Positions 1-6,731 of a DNA stretch of 10,407 nt are shown here, in pieces. The stretch is from assembly GCA_016868485.1 (NCBI GenBank), contig VGGT01000046.1, positions 1 through 10,407 of the forward strand, read 5' to 3'. Source of the DNA: Bacteroidota bacterium. Its GTDB lineage: Bacteria > Bacteroidota > Bacteroidia > UBA7662. Under the pieces are notes generated by a model that worked only from the letters and a program-made list of their open reading frames with translations, was not told the origin of the DNA and made no database searches. The position numbers were made by a program, and so were the translations under genes. Position 1 is the stretch's first letter; every line of letters begins with the position of its first letter.

Positions 1-1
1 A

Positions 2-337
2 ACTGCGGGAATATATCGGGTCACTGAGGTACTTTCGGGCGCATATCAGGCAAAGAAAGGTTCAGACTCCGATTTTTGGGCTGATCTCAAAAGGAGTCTG
101 CCCTATTCTTTTGCCATCTTGGTTATCCTGTTGCTCTTGATTGCCCGTGGCGCTGGAGGAGGGGGCGGTGGCGGACGAGCCACCTATTCGGGTCGCGGCC
201 GTAGTATGGGGGGGCCAATTTTCTTCCCAACAGGCAGAGGTGGATTCGGCGGGGGTTTTGGAGGAGGATCTGGTGGAGGATGGGGCGGCTTCGGCGGGGG
301 AATGTCGGGTGGAGGCGGCGCCAGTGGAAGTTGGTAG
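2..337 (+). CDS. TPM-domain (YgcG-type) membrane protein, C-terminal part only
   Basis: This is the 3' end of a gene whose start lies left of the window; 111 residues are visible. They show a short polar stretch, one hydrophobic segment (about residues 35-48 of the visible part, ending ILVILLLLIA) and then a long glycine-rich tail closing with GGGGASGSW. That layout, a membrane segment followed by a Gly/Ser/Phe/Trp-rich tail ending in an aromatic residue, is typical of YgcG/TPM_phosphatase-family proteins. In these an exported N-terminal TPM domain is anchored by a C-terminal helix. The TPM domain itself is outside the window, so the assignment rests on the tail alone. The frame is open from base 2. 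The TAG stop at 335-337 lies inside a 13-base tandem repeat. Low-complexity tails also occur in unrelated proteins, so the family call is probable rather than certain. Confidence 0.65.
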   Translation, partial: TAGIYRVTEVLSGAYQAKKGSDSDFWADLKRSLPYSFAILVILLLLIARGAGGGGGGGRATYSGRGRSMGGPIFFPTGRGGFGGGFGGGSGGGWGGFGGGMSGGGGASGSW

Positions 338-359
338 TGGACGTTGGTAGTGGACGTTG
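324..359. repeat. 13-base tandem repeat across a stop codon
   Basis: The unit GTGGACGTTGGTA occurs as copies at 324-336 (one mismatch, GTGGAAGTTGGTA) and 337-349, plus a 10-base partial copy at 350-359. The TAG stop of the TPM-type gene is formed at the junction of copies 1 and 2 (335-337). Copies 2 and 3 are therefore mainly downstream of the gene. The unit length is not a multiple of three. Confidence 0.85.
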
Positions 360-489
360 TCCTGAAAACTAGCCTAGAAAGTTAACCATGAAATATTGAA
401 TTTTATGTGTCAAAAGATGTCACTACAGCTTCGTTGATTTGTGCTAATAATTGACGCATATCGGTTCACTTCCCCTGCTCATTTACCCC

Positions 490-497
490 TATTTTTG
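490..497 (+). promoter_or_regulatory. Candidate -7 box upstream of recA
   Basis: TATTTTTG matches the Bacteroidota -7 consensus TAnnTTTG and lies 25 bases before the recA ATG. No good TTTG -33 element is visible at the expected distance; the sequence there reads GGTTCA. The 338-522 gap is AT-rich, and I found no convincing LexA-type palindrome or terminator hairpin in it. The short leader between box and ATG has no clear Shine-Dalgarno, as is usual in this phylum. Confidence 0.45.
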
Positions 498-522
498 AAT
501 CTTAAAACCCAACCACATTTTT

Positions 523-1548
523 ATGAACGCAATTAATGAAAAGCAAAAGGCCCTTCAGCTGGCCATGGAAAAGCTGGAGAAATCATTCGGCAAGGGTGTC
601 GTAATGAAAATGGGCGATGCCCGCGTAGTCCCGGTAGAGGTCATACCGTCTGGGTCTTTGGGCCTCGATATCGCATTGGGCATAGGTGGGTTCCCTAAAG
701 GCCGAGTCATAGAAATTTACGGCCCAGAATCATCCGGTAAAACAACTATTGCGCTGCATGCCATTGCAGAGGCCCAAAAAAAGGGTGGAATAGCGGCTTT
801 TATCGATGCAGAACACGCATTCGATAAGGTCTATGCGGAGAATTTGGGAATCGACACGGAAAACTTGCTCATTTCTCAACCCGACAATGGTGAACAGGCG
901 TTGGAAATTGCTGATAACCTGATTCGTTCTGGCGCCATCGATATATTAGTCATCGATAGTGTGGCCGCGCTGGTTCCCAAAGCGGAAATTGAAGGTGAGA
1001 TGGGCGATTCATCAATGGGGCTACAGGCACGATTGATGTCGCAAGCGCTTCGAAAGTTAACGGGAAGTATCAATAAGACGGGCTGTGTCTGCATTTTCAT
1101 CAACCAGTTGCGCGAGAAAATTGGGGTTATGTTTGGAAACCCCGAAACGACAACAGGTGGCAATGCCCTCAAGTTTTATGCTTCGGTTCGATTGGACATC
1201 CGGCGTATTGGGCAGCTCAAAGATGGAATGGAAGTGACCGGTAATAGGGTACGGATTAAAGTAGTGAAAAACAAAGTGGCTCCCCCTTTCCGCCAATGCG
1301 AATTTGACATTGTTTATGGCAGTGGGGTTTCTAAAGATGGTGAGATTATTGACCTGGGGACTGAACTCAACATCATCAAGAAAAGTGGCTCTTGGTATAG
1401 CTATGGAGAAACCAAATTGGGCCAGGGTCGCGATGGGGTTCGGCAACTGCTGGGCGATAACCCCGATTTGTCGATGGAACTCGAAGAACGCATCCGAGAG
1501 AAATTGAGGGAAAAATTAGCGAGTCAGCCCGTAGAACAAGAATCCTGA
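523..1548 (+). CDS. recA: Recombinase RecA
   Basis: RecA is the ATP-dependent DNA strand-exchange protein of homologous recombination and, in many bacteria, the co-protease for LexA. The 341-residue product is full length for the family. Visible motifs in order are: the N-terminal helix with KALQLAMEKLEKSFGKG (9-25); Walker A GPESSGKTT (67-75); the catalytic glutamate in DAEHAFD (E97); Walker B ILVIDS (141-146); DNA-binding loop L1 around EGEMGDSSMGLQAR (157-170); and loop L2 starting INQLREKIGVMFGNPETTTGG (from 193). The DAEHAFD variant, where Escherichia coli has DAEHALD, is common in Bacteroidota. The C-terminal tail is short and acidic (ending EQES). The ATG at 523 gives the standard N-terminus. 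A patatin-like gene follows 6 bases after the stop and is probably co-transcribed. Confidence 0.98.
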   Translation: MNAINEKQKALQLAMEKLEKSFGKGVVMKMGDARVVPVEVIPSGSLGLDIALGIGGFPKGRVIEIYGPESSGKTTIALHAIAEAQKKGGIAAFIDAEHAFDKVYAENLGIDTENLLISQPDNGEQALEIADNLIRSGAIDILVIDSVAALVPKAEIEGEMGDSSMGLQARLMSQALRKLTGSINKTGCVCIFINQLREKIGVMFGNPETTTGGNALKFYASVRLDIRRIGQLKDGMEVTGNRVRIKVVKNKVAPPFRQCEFDIVYGSGVSKDGEIIDLGTELNIIKKSGSWYSYGETKLGQGRDGVRQLLGDNPDLSMELEERIREKLREKLASQPVEQES

Positions 1549-1554
1549 TCGACC

Positions 1555-2301
1555 ATGTCGACCGGCCTGGTGTTATCGGGGGGAGCGGCGAAGGGATATG
1601 CACACTTGGGGGTGCTCCAGGCCTTTTTTGAGCGTGGTTGGCAATTTGACTGTGTGGCCGGAACCAGTATCGGCGCCATTATTGGTGCCTTACTGGCCGA
1701 AGGTCGTGAACCGGCAGACATTAAGAATATATTTGATCGAGAGAAGAACATCAATTTGTTGCGCTTTTCTTGGCAAACTTCCGGTATTCTCAGTCAATCG
1801 GGTCTTAGGCGTGCCCTCACCCGTCATCTAAAGGCGCGTCGTTTTGAGGAGCTTGGTTTGCCATTGTTCGTATCCACTACAGATTTGAACAGCGGCAAAA
1901 ACCAGGTATTCAATAGTGGCGAGCTCATTCCTGCGCTTTTGGCCTCCAGTGCCATCCCGCTGCTTTTTGAGCCGGTCAATATGGGCAATCGACTCTTTAT
2001 AGACGGGGGGATCACCTGCAATCTCCCAGCCCATCTCATACGACCCAGGTGTAGCCGACTTGTGGGCGTGAATGTTAATCCGGTTCACGAAACGGGAGAA
2101 TCAGACAGTTGGCTCCAAAGTTTGGAGCGTGTACTGAATATCGCTATTCAATCGAATATAGAGCCTGAGATCGGCTTATGTGATGTGTATATAGTTCCTG
2201 AAGGCATGCAAGCATTTCACCTATTCTCTTTAGGAATGGGCGATCGAATGTTCGACGCTGGCTACAACAGTGCGCTTCGCCAGCTCGATCAATGCCCATA
2301 A
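1555..2301 (+). CDS. Patatin-like phospholipase (RssA/YlbK-type)
   Basis: This encodes a 248-residue serine hydrolase of the patatin family, expected to cleave acyl esters of lipids with a Ser-Asp dyad. All the family blocks are visible: the oxyanion-hole glycines in GGAAKGYAHLGVL (from residue 9), the nucleophile elbow GTSIG (Ser38), the SSAIPLLFEP block (131-140), and the catalytic aspartate in DGG (Asp150). The length is that of the small bacterial RssA/YlbK group, with no beta-barrel or POTRA domain. There is no signal peptide, so the protein is probably cytoplasmic or membrane-peripheral. The ATG lies 6 bases after the recA stop, implying co-transcription and perhaps translational coupling. 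Substrate and physiological role cannot be read from the sequence. Confidence 0.92.
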   Translation: MSTGLVLSGGAAKGYAHLGVLQAFFERGWQFDCVAGTSIGAIIGALLAEGREPADIKNIFDREKNINLLRFSWQTSGILSQSGLRRALTRHLKARRFEELGLPLFVSTTDLNSGKNQVFNSGELIPALLASSAIPLLFEPVNMGNRLFIDGGITCNLPAHLIRPRCSRLVGVNVNPVHETGESDSWLQSLERVLNIAIQSNIEPEIGLCDVYIVPEGMQAFHLFSLGMGDRMFDAGYNSALRQLDQCP

Positions 2302-2340
2302 TCCTGAGTTAAGGCCAGGTGGCCGAACGAACGGCATACT

Positions 2341-2426
2341 TTCTTGTATTGGGCTTGGTGCCTTCTCGTATTGAGCTTGGTGCCTTCTCGTATTGGGCTT
2401 GCTGCCTTCTTGTTTTGAGCTTGCTA
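2341..2426. repeat. 22-base imperfect tandem repeat between convergent genes
   Basis: A 22-base unit beginning GCTTGGTGCCTTCTCGTATT occurs at 2353-2374 and 2375-2396, differing at the last base. A diverged third copy is at 2397-2418. Partial copies sit on both sides: TTCTTGTATTGG at 2341-2352 and GCTTGCT at 2419-2425. The array fills most of the 122-base gap between the convergent patatin-like and bacilliredoxin genes and runs into the TAG stop of the latter (2424-2426). The unit is not a multiple of three and is too short to be a CRISPR. I see no strong terminator hairpin; GGCC-AGGT-GGCC at about 2312-2323 has only a four-base stem. Confidence 0.8.
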
Positions 2427-2843
2427 AGCGCAGTGTTGTTCGAAGGCCCCTACCAGATTTTCAGCGATGAGCTCAGCAGAACGCCCTTCTATGTGGTGTC
2501 GCTCCAGCATATGAACAAGAGTTCCGCCTTTGAACAATGCGATACAGGGTGAAGATGGGGGATAGGGAAGCATATATTCACGAGCACGCGACACTGCATC
2601 GAGTTCCATACCGGCAAAGACTGTAGTGAGCCGCGACGGGCGTCTTTCGTTTTGAATGGCTTTTTTAACAGCAGGTCGTGCATTCGCTGCCGCACATCCG
2701 CACACAGAATTAACAACCACCAACAGGGTATCTTGGGCTTCTTTGAATTCTGCTTCAACTTCTTCTGGGGTTCTCAATTCACGAAATCCTGCTTCTGTGA
2801 GGTCCTTGCGCATGGGCGTTACCATGAATTCGGGATAAGGCAT
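2424..2843 (-). CDS. BrxA/BrxB-family bacilliredoxin (YphP/YqiW type)
   Basis: This 139-residue thioredoxin-fold protein of the BrxA/BrxB (DUF1094) family is expected to remove bacillithiol from mixed disulfides on proteins, or to act as a thiol-disulfide oxidoreductase in the cytoplasm. The active-site motif is Cys48-Gly-Cys50 in VVVNSVCGCAAANARPA, the family signature. Other family blocks are PMRKDLTEAGFREL (10-23), TVFAG (about 74-78), PSSPCIALFKGG (about 95-106) and RHHIEG (about 114-119). A near-terminal cysteine (EQHCA) matches the C-terminal Cys of Bacillus homologues, here with one extra residue. Bacillithiol genes occur in some Bacteroidota, but none is in this window, so the thiol partner is inferred. 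The gene lies 73 bases after the DUF3108 stop on the same strand and may be the last gene of that unit. Confidence 0.93.
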   Translation of the reverse strand: MPYPEFMVTPMRKDLTEAGFRELRTPEEVEAEFKEAQDTLLVVVNSVCGCAAANARPAVKKAIQNERRPSRLTTVFAGMELDAVSRAREYMLPYPPSSPCIALFKGGTLVHMLERHHIEGRSAELIAENLVGAFEQHCA

Positions 2844-2916
2844 GGGTCTTTATTTTAAGTTGATCGTTTGGTTTATTGATTTTCTACCTAATGAAACCTT
2901 AGTGGGTCAAAAAAGT

Positions 2917-3828
2917 TCAACGGGATATCTTTGAACTTAAGGGGTGACGCAACCCCCGGTGTTCGGTTAATGTCATTTTGACTGATCCTACCAAGATATT
3001 GGCCTTGATTTGCAAGGGAATTTTGTTTTCGTCGTCTGATATGTACACAACGAGGTCATCCTGACTCGAGAATACGCGTCCTTTCATGACAACCGGCATA
3101 AAAACTAAGGCCCGGAAGCTGCCTGCGTCTGTTGATACTGTTCTTCGGCCCTTAAATCGGAAAATAAATCGGTGGGTTTCGTGATCGAGAAACAGCGGAA
3201 GCTCGAATACTTGTCCAACCACCGCTTGTGAAAAGTCGAGCGAGCGAGCCGCATAAAACGCAGATACGATGTCCTGGACATGTTCTGGCACCAAATACTG
3301 CTTGCCATCTGAGGTGGCACGCCGGGTGGAGTGATCGAAAGCGTAGGAATCACGGTAGACAAAGCCCCCTTCATAAATATCGCGTTTGAAGAGCAGTGGA
3401 ACCATAGTCCCAATGGTCACATAACTCTCGTAGCGGTCCCTCACTTTATATATCCAATCAAAAGAACGGGTTGTTGATCCGGTGGCCACGATGTGGTAGC
3501 AGGGCTGACCCCTCAACACAACAGGCTCATCCATGACTTTGAGTTCACCGATCCCTGCATCAACAAAGCCATAATGCAATCGATAGCGAAGATACTCACC
3601 AACAGCAAAAACCGCCTTAACTGGTTGATTTGAAGGGGGTGCCTCCAAAACGACCGCTGGCAATGCCGGCAAGGGCAATGCCGGCAAGGGCAATGCCGGC
3701 AAGGGCAATGCCTGCAAAAAAATCGGGGTCATCAAAGCCCCTAAAATCATCAACCTCAAAAAAATGCTGCTGCTTCTGGACTTTGCATTGTTCACTCCAA
3801 TCATCGCATTGTTCACTCCAATCATCAT
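2917..3828 (-). CDS. Secreted DUF3108-domain protein
   Basis: The 303-residue product has a DUF3108 domain, recognisable from FAVGEYLRYRLHYGFVDAGIGEL (about 74-96) through the beta-rich body (RSFDWIYKVRDRYESYV, RDIYEGGFVYRDSYAFD) to the KIPLQIKANILVGSVKMTL strand near the end. DUF3108 proteins are periplasmic or outer-membrane-associated in Gram-negative bacteria, and their function is not established. A hydrophobic segment (about residues 22-38) forms the signal peptide and is followed by repeated LPALP units (to about residue 57), a proline-rich linker that is probably not part of the fold. Three in-frame ATGs are possible (3828, 3825, 3804) because a 21-base tandem duplication copied the start region. 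A TATATTTG box one base upstream of the first ATG makes 3804 a serious alternative. The gene lies 15 bases after the comF stop, so co-transcription is likely. Confidence 0.88.
   Translation of the reverse strand: MMIGVNNAMIGVNNAKSRSSSIFLRLMILGALMTPIFLQALPLPALPLPALPLPALPAVVLEAPPSNQPVKAVFAVGEYLRYRLHYGFVDAGIGELKVMDEPVVLRGQPCYHIVATGSTTRSFDWIYKVRDRYESYVTIGTMVPLLFKRDIYEGGFVYRDSYAFDHSTRRATSDGKQYLVPEHVQDIVSAFYAARSLDFSQAVVGQVFELPLFLDHETHRFIFRFKGRRTVSTDAGSFRALVFMPVVMKGRVFSSQDDLVVYISDDENKIPLQIKANILVGSVKMTLTEHRGLRHPLSSKISR
3659..3718. repeat. 15-base tandem repeat encoding LPALP units
   Basis: GGCAATGCCGGCAAG is repeated at 3659-3673, 3674-3688 and 3689-3703 with no mismatch, and a fourth diverged copy (GGCAATGCCTGCAAA) is at 3704-3718. 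Read on the minus strand it encodes Leu-Pro-Ala-Leu-Pro repeats just after the hydrophobic core of the DUF3108 signal peptide. As 15 is a multiple of three, copy-number change would lengthen or shorten the linker without shifting the frame. Confidence 0.93.
3785..3826. repeat. 21-base perfect tandem duplication at the DUF3108 start
   Basis: Two identical 21-base copies (3785-3805 and 3806-3826), each beginning GCATTGTTCACTCCAATC on the plus strand, encode MIGVNNA twice at the N-terminus. Each copy carries an in-frame ATG on the minus strand (3804-3802 and 3825-3823), and a further ATG lies at 3828-3826. Confidence 0.93.
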
Positions 3829-3829
3829 A

Positions 3830-3837
3830 CAAATATA
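3830..3837 (-). promoter_or_regulatory. Candidate -7 box overlapping the DUF3108 start region
   Basis: On the minus strand this reads TATATTTG, a full match to TAnnTTTG. It sits in the 15-base gap between comF and the DUF3108 gene, one base before the first ATG. Transcription from it would start near 3824, so translation would have to use the downstream ATG at 3804. The -33 region (TGTTCC about 17-20 bases upstream) is a poor match, so this is tentative. Confidence 0.3.
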
Positions 3838-3843
3838 ATTAAT

Positions 3844-4617
3844 TCATCGGTTGGAACAGGCTAAGGTCGCGAGCATGACCCCTGCACCAGCGGCGATCAG
3901 CACGCGAGCAGCTGCCTCTAAGGTTGCTCCCGTGGTGAGGACATCGTCGATGAGCAGCACCCTGCCGGCACAGCCCGAGACAGAGGCTCCTACGGAAAAA
4001 GCCGTTGCCACATTCGCCCAACGCGCTTCACGTGATTTTCGTGTTTGCGATTCGGTAGCCTCCACCCGCTGCAGCCAATCGTCATGGAAGGGAATTCCCA
4101 TAACCTCATGTACGCCTTGAGCGATGAGGCTACTTTGATTGAACCCCCGAGTCCTTTGCCTGGATGGATGCAGGGGCACAGGCACTACTGCACCGCATTC
4201 ACTGAAAGGCGAGTCGCGCAGTGCCACACCCAGCAGTCGACCCATAGCAACGGCCGTTTGGGTATCTCCGAAGTATTTTACCCGATGCAATAGCTGGCGT
4301 GCGATGCCCCCACGGTTGAAAAATAATAGGGAAGTGACCCCATACACGGGGATTCGGCCGCGAAACATGCGCTCAAGTGGATTGTCAGGCATCTGGTGGT
4401 AATGGGTAAACGGCATTTCCAACAGGCAGTGCGTACAAACATAGTTTTCACCGGTGTAAAGATCTCGACGGCAACCACCGCAAAGGCGTGGATACAACAT
4501 ATCGGCCAAAAAACGGAAAGGGTTGTTTGAGGCGAATGGGTTGCTCCAACCGAATGGGTTGCTCGAACCGAATGGGTTATTTGACATGTAGCTCCGATTT
4601 TGCCCCAATGAATGCAC
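3844..4617 (-). CDS. ComF-family phosphoribosyltransferase-like protein
   Basis: The 257-residue product has the ComF arrangement. A zinc-ribbon with two CxxC pairs (Cys46/Cys49 and Cys61/Cys64, CGGC and CTHC) is followed by a PRTase fold with VPVPLHPSRQRTRGFNQS (145-162) and the PRPP-binding loop VLLIDDVLTTGAT (220-232). ComF proteins are needed for DNA uptake in naturally competent bacteria, where they act on incoming single-stranded DNA, but the family is also widespread in bacteria not known to be competent. ComF normally starts just before the zinc ribbon. Here about 35 extra residues precede it, with NPF at 14-16, 20-22, 26-28 and 32-34 at six-residue spacing. The ATG at 4587 (Met11, MSNNPFG) is a plausible alternative start. 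The DUF3108 gene follows 15 bases downstream. Confidence 0.92.
   Translation of the reverse strand: MHSLGQNRSYMSNNPFGSSNPFGWSNPFASNNPFRFLADMLYPRLCGGCRRDLYTGENYVCTHCLLEMPFTHYHQMPDNPLERMFRGRIPVYGVTSLLFFNRGGIARQLLHRVKYFGDTQTAVAMGRLLGVALRDSPFSECGAVVPVPLHPSRQRTRGFNQSSLIAQGVHEVMGIPFHDDWLQRVEATESQTRKSREARWANVATAFSVGASVSGCAGRVLLIDDVLTTGATLEAAARVLIAAGAGVMLATLACSNR
4515..4586. repeat. 18-base tandem repeat encoding NPF motifs
   Basis: The plus-strand unit CGAATGGGTTGCTCCAAC occurs at 4533-4550, 4551-4568 (one mismatch) and, more diverged, 4569-4586. A degenerate copy lies at 4515-4532. On the minus strand these encode (S/N)-N-P-F-x-x repeats in the N-terminal extension of the ComF-like protein. The unit is a multiple of three and so preserves the frame. 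Confidence 0.85.
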
Positions 4618-4632
4618 TATTTCTTATTTTTG
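4599..4632 (+). promoter_or_regulatory. Candidate promoter for the foldase cluster
   Basis: TTTG at 4599-4602 and TATTTTTG at 4625-4632 are separated by 22 bases, a reasonable fit to the Bacteroidota promoter (TTTG, about 20 bases, TAnnTTTG). The -7 box is identical to the one upstream of recA. It lies 68 bases before the ATG at 4701 and partly overlaps the 5' end of the divergent comF gene. No matching box for comF was found on the other strand. Confidence 0.5.
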
Positions 4633-4700
4633 CACTTTCTTTAAAAAAATCGCCTGTTTTTCGGCGTTCATCCACCGAAATGAATCTTTAATTTATCTCT

Positions 4701-6731
4701 ATGATTATGAGCTCGCACACACTTCCATCGATCACTCTTCGCAGCATTCTGTGCCAACATCGCCTCCGGGCCCTGCTTTTTGCGGGCTTGATGGTCATTT
4801 TGGCGTCATCGCCTGTCCTGTCCCAGAAGCCCGGTCAAGACGATGCTCGGGTGCTGTTTACAGTCGACCAAGCAGATGTGACGGTCGATGAATTCCTATC
4901 GGTCTTCAACAAGAACAATTACAGCAAGAAGGCGGCAACGCGCGAGGAATTGGAGGAATACCTGGGTCTGTATGTGAAGTTTAAACTGAAGGTTCGGGAA
5001 GCCTATGCGCGCGGAATGGATACCACGGCCAAATTTCGTCGAGAGTTTGACAACTACCGCGACCAGCTGGCGCAACCTTATTTGCGCGATAAGGATACGG
5101 GGGAAGAACTTCTACGGGAGGCTTTCGAAAGAAGTCAAATCGAACGCCGTGCGAGCCACATCATGATCCGGATTGAAGAAAATGCATCCCCAGCCGATAG
5201 TCTTGTGGCCTATAATAAAGCAGTGGAAATTCATAAGCAATTGATTTCCGGGGCCGATTTCGAATCGTTGGCTCGTGAAAAATCGGAGGACCCTTCTGCC
5301 AAGGAGAACGGGGGTGATTTAGGCTATTTTTCCGCATTTCGCATGATCTATCCTTTTGAAAACATGGCCTACAACACGCGGATTGGTGGGGTTAGCCCGG
5401 TTTTCCGCACGCAATTTGGTTACCATGTATTGAAGGTGACCGACGAACGCCCGGCAAGAGGGGAAATACGGGTTGCCCATTTAATGCTGTTGAGCAGAAC
5501 TGCCGATAGTGACTCGGTGAAGGAGTCGGCGCGCAGACGAATTTTTGAGATTGACCGGCGCATCAAGGCGGGTGAGTCGTTTGATAGTCTGGTGAAACAG
5601 TACAGCGAAGATCCATCCTCATCGGGCAGTAAGGGTTTACTGCCCTATTTTGGCACCGGTCGCATGGTGCCAGAATTTGAAAATGCGGCTTATGCGCTTA
5701 AGGCGAATGGAGACATCAGCGAGCCCATACAGACTGCATACGGCTGGCACATCATGAAAAGGGTTGATTTGAAGGCTATTCCAAGCTTAGAAGAGTCGAA
5801 AGCAGATTTAGAGGCAAAAATCGCTCGTGATAGTCGCGCGAACCGGAACAAATCGACTTTGCTGGCCAAATTAAAGAAAGAGTACAGCTGGAAAGAAAAT
5901 GATGCGGCTTTATCCCAATTCATCAACACCATTTCAGAAAACAGTTTCCGGGATAAGTCTTGGGAACCACCAGTTCCTGGTCCAAGCGATCCTGTTTTAT
6001 GCCTTTTTGCGGATACTGTAATTCGTCAATTGGACTTCGCTCAATACCTCAATGAGAATAAGGGAGCGCCGGGCAGTGGCGATTTTGGCATGTATCTCCG
6101 CAACACCTACCGCGAATGGGCTGATGAACGTCTTTTGGCCTACGAAAATGCTCAATTGGAACGCAAATACCCCGAATTCAGATCACTCGTGAAAGAGTAC
6201 CGCGAAGGCATCCTGCTTTTTGACCTGACCGACGAATTGGTTTGGTCGAAGGCGGTGAATGACACAACCGGTCTGAAAGCATTTTTCGAGGGACGCCGAG
6301 AGCGTTATCGATATGGCGATCGAATTGAAGGTGCTGTATATGTTTGTCGCGATGACTCTGTTGCCCTAGCCGTCCGCAAGGCCATTAAAAGCAAAAAGAA
6401 CACATCTGCCGTTCTTTTGAAAACCTTTAACGCTGCTGATCCTTTGAGTTTACGCATCATCGAAGGCAAGCTTGAAAAACAGGCGCATGAGGTGCTCTCA
6501 TTGGTGGAATGGAAAAAAGGCCTTAGTGCAGACTTGGTGCACAACGGACAAAAAGTATTCGTGCGCATCAACCGACTGATCCCTCCAGGCTATAAGGAGC
6601 TTTCAGAAATCAGGGGATTGGTGACGTCCGACTACCAACAGCAATTGGAAACGGAGTGGGTCAAATCGCTCGAGAATAAATACAAAATCGACATCCGTCG
6701 CGATGTCTTCCAAAGCATTCTTCCGCGTTGA
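4701..6731 (+). CDS. Periplasmic peptidyl-prolyl isomerase with two parvulin domains
   Basis: This 676-residue exported foldase has a signal peptide (hydrophobic core about residues 22-40, probable cleavage near VLSQ) and a SurA-like helical N-terminal region (about 50-147). Two parvulin (PpiC-type) domains follow at about 148-247 and 257-354. Both carry the family landmarks: SHI/AHL with the first histidine (H153, H260), the SEDPSA/SEDPSS loop with GGDLGYF or KGLLPYF, and the closing FGYH/YGWH histidine (H242, H350). Both therefore look catalytically competent. The remaining ~320 residues are mostly helical and end in a SurA-like segment (ETEWVKSLENKYKIDI). The expected role is cis-trans isomerisation and chaperoning of envelope proteins. 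The ATG at 4701 was chosen; Met3 (4707) is equally possible. The stop overlaps the next start (TTGA at 6728-6731), implying translational coupling. Confidence 0.93.
   Translation: MIMSSHTLPSITLRSILCQHRLRALLFAGLMVILASSPVLSQKPGQDDARVLFTVDQADVTVDEFLSVFNKNNYSKKAATREELEEYLGLYVKFKLKVREAYARGMDTTAKFRREFDNYRDQLAQPYLRDKDTGEELLREAFERSQIERRASHIMIRIEENASPADSLVAYNKAVEIHKQLISGADFESLAREKSEDPSAKENGGDLGYFSAFRMIYPFENMAYNTRIGGVSPVFRTQFGYHVLKVTDERPARGEIRVAHLMLLSRTADSDSVKESARRRIFEIDRRIKAGESFDSLVKQYSEDPSSSGSKGLLPYFGTGRMVPEFENAAYALKANGDISEPIQTAYGWHIMKRVDLKAIPSLEESKADLEAKIARDSRANRNKSTLLAKLKKEYSWKENDAALSQFINTISENSFRDKSWEPPVPGPSDPVLCLFADTVIRQLDFAQYLNENKGAPGSGDFGMYLRNTYREWADERLLAYENAQLERKYPEFRSLVKEYREGILLFDLTDELVWSKAVNDTTGLKAFFEGRRERYRYGDRIEGAVYVCRDDSVALAVRKAIKSKKNTSAVLLKTFNAADPLSLRIIEGKLEKQAHEVLSLVEWKKGLSADLVHNGQKVFVRINRLIPPGYKELSEIRGLVTSDYQQQLETEWVKSLENKYKIDIRRDVFQSILPR

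Noticed and set aside
141..350. Second reading frame through the glycine-rich region
   Set aside because: It is an overlapping frame opened by GC-rich low complexity. The frame from base 2 gives the family-typical membrane helix plus Gly-rich tail ending GASGSW.
338..522. Possible SOS (LexA) operator upstream of recA
   Set aside because: I found no convincing palindromic operator in this gap. Only isolated half-site-like words occur, so damage control of recA cannot be claimed from the sequence.
2341..2426. Possible CRISPR array
   Set aside because: The units are contiguous with no spacers, only about three copies, and no cas gene is near.
2319..2552. Plus-strand reading frame from a GTG that looks hydrophobic (77 codons)
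   Set aside because: Its first third is translated 22-base repeat and the rest is antisense to the well-supported bacilliredoxin gene. It resembles no known family.
3630..3842. Plus-strand frame with repeated MPARA units
   Set aside because: It is the opposite-strand reading of the 15-base and 21-base repeats inside the DUF3108 gene, which has clear domain support on the minus strand.
4652..4668. Small hairpin (CGCC ... GGCG) upstream of the foldase cluster
   Set aside because: The stem is only four base pairs with a long loop, and it sits in the 5' leader. It is too weak to call a terminator or riboswitch.
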